Shown piece after piece: positions 58,287-64,000 of a stretch of 64,000 nucleotides of DNA; positions within the stretch are counted from its first letter, which is position 1; each line of letters opens with the position of its first letter. The notes under the pieces were generated by a model. It searched no databases and had not been told where the DNA came from. It was given only the letters and a program-made list of their open reading frames with translations. This DNA is from Litoditis marina (Eukaryota > Nematoda > Chromadorea > Rhabditida > Rhabditidae): assembly GCA_964036275.1 (NCBI GenBank), contig OZ038433.1:50229402-50293401 (forward strand), written 5' to 3'. Made by a program: the position numbers and the translations under genes.

Positions 58287-60449
58287 ATGTCGGTAAACAC
58301 TGCGAATACTCCAGACGGTAGAGGAGTTCTGATCTACAATGGAGAGACCATACTGGTGTATGCACAGGGTGTCGTATTGACGCTTGAAAAAAGTAACAAT
58401 CGGGTCAGTTGTCATATTAGGTACATCTATTTGTACTTACACTTGTACAGTTTTTTGTTGCGCACACATGTCTGATTTTCATTCTCTCAATCAATGTCAT
58501 TGCTTCTGATCTGTGAGTGTGAGATTGGGCAGCAGCCGTTTATGTAGTTTGTTGTCTGTCAATCTGTTTCAATTCTCATCTTTTCAGGATCTGGAGGGAA
58601 AGCGGCAGGGAACTCTCTACCTGACATCGCACAGAATTATCTTTATGCCAGACTTCTCGCCCCATTGGCTGAAGTCCATCGAGTTCCCCTTCTCATCTAT
58701 GCAAAATGTTCATCTAGAACAACCCATCTTCGGTAAGTTTTTTGCTCATGTCCATTGTTTCCTCGTTTCCTGAATGTATTTAGATAGTGTGGTTTACGAG
58801 AAAAAGGTTGGGACTTGTAGACGCCTTTACGCATCTACACGAGTTTTGCAATTAGAGAATAAAAAGTTAAATGCTTCAGTTCAATACTAGAAACTGTGGA
58901 AGAAAGATTTTCTCCTTCATCCCCATTCGGTCAACACGAAAACTCTTACCAGCGGTACCACTCATGATCACATTCCATGATTCATTTTGCGTTCCCGTCA
59001 GGTGCCAATTATCTTCGTGGCATTGTTATGTCTGTGCCCGGATCTCAGTTGGTGGGTGAAATATCGTGGAGGCTCACCTTCAACAAGGGTGGCTGTATCG
59101 ACTTTGGCCATTCTCTGCTGGAAGCGGTCGAACGAGCTGCAAAGTACGTTTGTCTGGTTCATTTCTCCGGCGACGGCTCCTCCCAGGTACACGAACGGGA
59201 CGTCCCATGTCCCGGACGGTACCAAGGATTACGGTAGAAATGGGGCATGTTTGCATATAACAGTCTCCTATGTTGTCATCATTTATGCAAATCTGCTCCA
59301 TTTCTACCGAAATTCCTGGTATAGTACCGAAGCAAGGAACGTCCCGTTCTTGTGCCTGGGACGAGCGACTGCTGAGGTGGGTGTGATTTCAACTTTATCT
59401 CTAGTATGCGCGTCACGTTCTCTGCAAATCGGAGGAATTGCAAGAAAGTTCAGGGCGTTTGGTTGGTATATGTTTATTTGTCTACAATTTCGTAATTTTT
59501 TCATTAATCAGATTCAGTTATCACATCTCTTGATTAGTTGTAATACTGGGGTTGGAGGTTCGCTGTGGGCTACAAACCCCCATCTCTGATCATCAGATCT
59601 CACTGTTTGTGTTCCAGTTCCCGACCGGCCAACGCCCCTCCCGCGTACTCTCCTCCCTCGGGAGATTACTTTGCCGCTCCACCGGAATACTATGCGCCTG
59701 CTAACGAAGGTAATTTTTTTAAATTCAGATTTGTGTCACTGGGATACCCGCATACCCCTCAGTTTTTAGATGTGAATTAGTCAAGTTGTGACTGATCTTA
59801 TATGACTGTGAAGTTTAACTGGTTTAATTTTTCCAGCTAGGAACGAACTATATTTGCATATATCATGTTCTCCGCCATTTTCCAGATGTTCAGCTTTTAT
59901 ATGTCTAACTTGCTGTTTAGGTGGTAGAGGCATGCAAGCACCCGTTCAAGCATTTCCCGACAGACCGAATCCCAATGACGTTTTCATGGCCGAGGCACCA
60001 CCTCCATATCCAGGTAATCCATTATTATCTATGGGCTTAACTAATACAGTCGCCATGGTTTGTATTTCGTGGTTAACTGCACCTCTGGTAAAATTGTCCA
60101 CATAGCCAGAACATTTCGAAAGTGAGTGTTTTTATGCACATCCGAGAAGTGTGGCATATCGCATATTCGAATCGAAAATCGGATCACTTGTTGAGTAGTA
60201 GTTTTACTATTGATTCTTGGTGTGTGATTACAATTCTTGTATAATCGGCGTCGTGTGAGGGTGTGAGTTAGGGTAGAGGCGAAACGTACCACTTTTTCCC
60301 TTCTCCTAATTATTCTTGTTACAGGTATCGGCTCCGAGCGCCATGCCCAACCAACCGAAGAATTGGCAGTTGCGGGTCAGAGTGCGGCCCCGCCCCCCTA
60401 CGGCACACTGTCCGACGCCAGCGCAGAAGGACTCAGAAGGCGTCACTGA
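58287..60449 (+). CDS. WBP2: WBP2-like WW-domain-binding protein
   Basis: Transcriptional coactivator/adaptor that binds WW proteins such as YAP. Exons: 58287-58403, 58588-58732, 59002-59143, 59618-59709, 59921-60013, 60325-60449, 714 nt and 237 residues (human 261). The N-terminal half is a GRAM domain (NGETILVYAQGV, GTLYLTSHRIIFMP, GEISWRLTFNKGG, DFGHSLLEAVERAA). The C-terminal half is Pro-rich with PPAY, PPEYY and two PPPY motifs, the WW ligands. The TTTCAG acceptor touches the ATG. AATAAA follows at 60607-60612. OPA1 ends about 600 bp upstream on the same strand. Confidence 0.94.
59177..59370. repeat. inverted repeat related to 53404-53720
   Basis: CCCAGGTACACGAACGGGAC at the left is mirrored by GTCCCGTTCTTGTGCCTGGG at the right, about 35-bp arms, in WBP2 intron 3. 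Confidence 0.75.
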
Positions 60450-60606
60450 CCGATTATCAATTATTTGTAAACAGTTCAAACTGAACTGCTTTGTGAGGTT
60501 GTCAGTACCTAGCTAGTTTTTCCGTGCTTTTCCATTAGTGATAGGGAACAAACATTTGCTTCAAAGAAACTAAATTAATGAGCAACGCGGTATCAGCATG
60601 GAAAAT

Positions 60607-60612
60607 AATAAA
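60607..60612 (+). terminator. AATAAA poly(A) signal of WBP2
   Basis: Canonical signal 158 nt after the WBP2 stop and 510 nt before the eIF3f acceptor. Confidence 0.7.
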
Positions 60613-61125
60613 GTGTAGTGTTTACTCTGTCAGCAAAACTCTTTGAGATTCATTTTTAAATCTTTTTTTGTAAGTTTTGATTGCACTTTCATTACATACT
60701 AAAGTTGGCTCATCGCTTACCATTAAATGTATATAGATTAAGTACCATATGTGATCATTCGGAATGTTTGTAAATATGCATATATCCATTAACCAATATT
60801 GTCTATACAAGTTCACCGAGTATTACGGTGTCCCGCTCTTCTTGCTTCTACGTGTTTCACTGTGATTTTTGGAAATTGGGTACTTTCACCCGGTTTCCGC
60901 TCGTTTATTTATACTAATGTGGTTGTCGAATAATATGTGTCATTGTGTTTACCTCTCGCTATTGATAACTGGTTCTCACCATTATCGCTATCTCCATTAC
61001 AGTTATGTGTTTCAGTGTATGATTGTGCGCTCCCAGGCTACCATATACACATATTTCTAATACATATACAATCAGATATATTCTTTATTACATGTTTTTA
61101 CCTAATAGTTAGTTTCTCTTTTCAG

Positions 61126-63762
61126 ATGGCCTCCAATCTAACAGTGAAGGTGCACCCTGTGGTGTACATGACGATAGTCGACTCGTTCCTTCGTCGCTCC
61201 CGCCCCACCAAGGCCGGCCAACAGGCCAACGACAAGGCCCTCGGCACACTTATGGGCTTCTATGAGAAGGGCGCTATTCAGGTGAGGGCATACGGCCATT
61301 CACAAAAAATAACTTGAATGTGCAGAGACAGTGATACCGTAAAGGAACATCATATTGCAACAATATGAAGTGAATGAATGAATCTTGAAATCTCTCGAAT
61401 CTTGAACCGAGGGCGCCACAGGTGCTGAACTTCTAATTCGACTAGTTTTTGTCTAAAACAGGCCAGCGTATGTTAAAGTCAGCATACCCTAAATGCCTCA
61501 GAGTGGTGACTTTTTCAAACAGGGGGGCTTTACCCTCCCCCTCAGCCATTATAAGGGGGTTTTGCCCTTAATTTAAAAAATCGCTAAATCATACAATTTT
61601 TGAGGGGGGTTTCGCCCAAATCTTCGGACCAAAAACAGGGAGGTTTTTCTCAAAACGCTGAGCATTTAGCATATGAAAGTCAGACATCGTTTATTAACAA
61701 AATGAGAATCTGTCCAGTTTTGTATTATCGGTATTTCGATAATAATTTGACTGTGAGCATATTATATTTGTAATAAAATGAAGAGTTATTGCAGGTGACC
61801 AACTGTTTCGCGATTCCCTTCAACGAGTCTCGTGACGATCTGGAGTTGGATGACTCGTTCAACCAGCAGATGATTTCCATGCTGAAGAGAGCTGCACCCA
61901 CCGAGCAGCCAGTGGGATGGTTGGTCACAGCTATCAAGTTATATTTAGCGTTACCTCTTGATCAATATTCAACTTCATCGTGACCCTCGACTTTGTCAAG
62001 TTGAGAAACGAGTTCGTCGAAGAATAGACATCTTGCTGCTGGGGTACCTTAACGATCTTGGTTTGAACCATCGTATTTTTTGTTGTTAGCAGTGCAGGTA
62101 TTAAGTAGTAGGAACTGGAAATGTTCTATTTCTCGTAATCATGAGTTGTGATGTTTCAATATTTCCATGTTGTAGGTTCTACACCTCGTCGGACCTCTCG
62201 CCCAACTGTCTCGTCTACCACGACTACTACAACAGAGTCGTCAGTGAGGTAAGATTAGCATACCAATTGTCTTGTTTAAATAAATCTGTTCCCGATTTCA
62301 ATTATGAGGGACCGTATGTTCAGTGTGACTAGCAGCAATGATTAATGTCGGAAGTCTTTCCAGGTGAATTCCTTCTCGAACCGACTCTTACCGAACCAAA
62401 ACCGAACCGATTCTTCCCGAACCAAATTAAGGCCAACAAAATCGAACCAATTCAAGTAATTAATGCTGAAATTGGTCGACTTCGTAACGGTTATTAGGTT
62501 TTGGTTCGGTTTCATTTTGGTTTGAGTACGCAAACGGTTCGGTTGCATACCGAACCAACTGGTTCGGGAAGAGTCGGTTCGGGAGGAAATTCGCCGTCTT
62601 TCCAAATAACCGCAACAACCATAGCTCTGAAAACACCCAGAACAGTGATACTCACATACTCTGGTGTTCCTGGACACGTGTATACTTTAGGTTTCGACAA
62701 GGAAAGAGCTGCCTCCACTCGTTCTGCTCACTTTGGATACTACCTTCTCCGCTGAGGGAGATGACAAGTACCGCATGCCCGTGCGAGCATATCTCAGGTA
62801 AGAGAGATGAGAGTTTGGGGGAGCTACGAACGAACGATCAATTTTGTTTGTTGTGTGTATGAAATTAATCATAATCATAAGCACAACAACCCACGGTGTT
62901 ACGCTTTTGTTGATTTGTCGCGCACAGTTCAAATTTGGTGACACTCGTCATTTTTCTCATTTTTCCAGATCAAAGGCTGGAATCCCCGGCAGTCGCGAAC
63001 CCCATTGCGCCATCTTCAACCCTCTGCGCGTCGAACTGGATGCTTTCCCCGGCGAGTGTGTTGCTATGCAACTCATTCAGGTATGTTTTTATCGTCTTCT
63101 TTACTTGGGCTTCTAAATATTACCACCGGGTTTTGTTTTTCTTCGTTGAATTTGGTCTCTTTTTATATTTAGGGTTCGGCTTTTATTGTCATCACATTTT
63201 GGTGTTCAGCTAGTTTCTGTCTCTCTCTCTCTCTCTCGCTAACTAATCCAATCAACGCAGTTTTTTACTCGATAAACTGTTTCTAATCAGAATGCGCTGG
63301 ACTCTCGTCGTCGTGAGGCCTCGATGGAGTCTGGTCTGGAACAGCTGGAGAGAAGCACCGGACAGATCATCGAGTGGCTCGAAAGACTGTTGGAGTGAGT
63401 ATTAGAAAGATAATTGATTGTTGTTATCATATTACATCTATAAAATATAGTTGACTGACGATCAATTCCTTATCAAAGTTTTGGTAACTTTTTTCAGGTT
63501 ATCTGAATAGATCACCTGGAGTAAGTAGCCTTGATCCGGTTGGCGTTAAAAATTTAGAAAATGCAATTTTGGTAAACTGTTTCTCATGGCTGTCTAGGCT
63601 GTGTAATCCTGTTGATATTGCAGGTACGTGAATGAGGTGGTGGGTCGGGATGAGTTGCCGGCGGACGCTACGATGGGACGCAAGCTGATGGACATTGTGA
63701 ACACGGCCGCCACCCATATGCAGTCGGACAAGCTGGACAGTCTGGTCAAGAACAGTCTCAGA
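61126..63762 (+). CDS. EIF3F: translation initiation factor eIF3 subunit f, 3' end outside window
   Basis: MPN-domain subunit of the eIF3 complex. Exons: 61126-61281, 61795-61919, 62176-62248, 62691-62797, 62969-63080, 63291-63394 and 63624-63762, 272 residues so far, all phases agreeing. Family features: VKVHPVVYMTIVDSF, ALGTLMGFYEKGAIQVTNCF, the WFYTSSDLSPNCLVYHDYY stretch and AIFNPLRVEL. As in other eIF3f proteins the full JAMM metal motif is absent. Read-through to TGA at 63786 would give 279 residues but lacks the family's C-terminal (D/N)LLMVxYL segment. A donor-like GA|GTGGGT at 63763 makes a further exon beyond 64000 more likely. The TTTTCAG acceptor touches the ATG. Confidence 0.92.
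62363..62595. mobile_element. MITE with 9-bp target duplication, copy 2
   Basis: GGTGAATTCCTTCTCGAACC at the left, GGTTCGGGAGGAAATTCGCC at the right. The perfect 9-bp duplication GTCTTTCCA is at 62354-62362 and 62596-62604. It shares termini and duplication length with 22963-23268. It lies in eIF3f intron 3, about 90 bp before exon 4. Confidence 0.93.
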
Positions 63763-63812
63763 GTGGGTCGCAGTGACAGTTATTGATACGCAAAATGACA
63801 TTTAATACTTGA

Positions 63813-63925
63813 AGAAGGACGATTATGTGGTCCAATCACGCTTCAGTCCTTTAAACTGCAATTGAAAAATGTATTACAGTTTAAAGGACCGTTGACACGG
63901 GATTGGTTCACATAATCCTCCTACT
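63813..63925. mobile_element. MITE family A, copy 8
   Basis: AGAAGGACGATTATGTGG...CACATAATCCTCCTACT, with TTGA and TTAA flanks, downstream of the last visible eIF3f exon and probably in its last intron. Confidence 0.85.
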
Positions 63926-64000
63926 TTAATTTGAAAATTTGGTGAAGACAACTTAACAATTCAGAAGAGAAAAACTTGGTTTACAATTGTTTACATACAT

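Overview
This is a 64 kb stretch of nuclear DNA from an invertebrate animal. The genes are split by many GT-AG introns, exons are GC-richer than introns, and the proteins are metazoan: ZNF598, WDFY2, a Rab39-type GTPase, TMEM41B, OPA1, WBP2 and eIF3f. There is also an acetyl-CoA hydrolase/CoA-transferase of a kind vertebrates lack. I cannot name the species.

Layout: 1-7.2 kb holds the 3' part of the acetyl-CoA hydrolase gene (+), with an intron-bearing tRNA-Tyr gene antisense inside one of its introns. 7.2-18.7 kb is gene-poor and full of miniature inverted-repeat elements (MITEs) plus a CT-rich minisatellite; it holds one orphan exon candidate. 18.8-22.8 kb holds a small unrecognised secreted-protein gene (-). 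25.3-37.4 kb is ZNF598 (-, 26 coding exons), divergent from WDFY2 (+, 38.4-43.8 kb). 44.5-46.3 kb is the Rab39-like gene (-), divergent from a packed + strand cluster: TMEM41B (intronless), OPA1 (24 coding exons), WBP2 and eIF3f, the last running off the right edge. I followed reading frames across every junction by hand. ZNF598 (995 codons), WDFY2 (425), OPA1 (951) and WBP2 (237) close in frame with no internal stop. The Rab39-like gene has one junction that does not fit.

The main unexplained pattern is that all eight genes whose start lies in the window have a 3' splice acceptor 0-29 nt before the ATG. In WBP2 and eIF3f the AG touches the ATG. TMEM41B and OPA1 are 195 bp apart, and an AATAAA sits against the OPA1 acceptor. 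This is the layout expected of spliced-leader trans-splicing with an operon, though 5'UTR introns could also explain the acceptors.

The second theme is MITE load. There are at least five families with recognisable terminal inverted repeats and, in several copies, clean target-site duplications (TTAA-like, TA, 8 bp, 9 bp). Most lie in introns. One has duplicated a ZNF598 splice donor, and another carries a 227-bp internal tandem repeat. The genes shown are housekeeping genes (translation quality control and initiation, endosomal and mitochondrial membrane traffic, acyl-CoA metabolism) and do not form one pathway.
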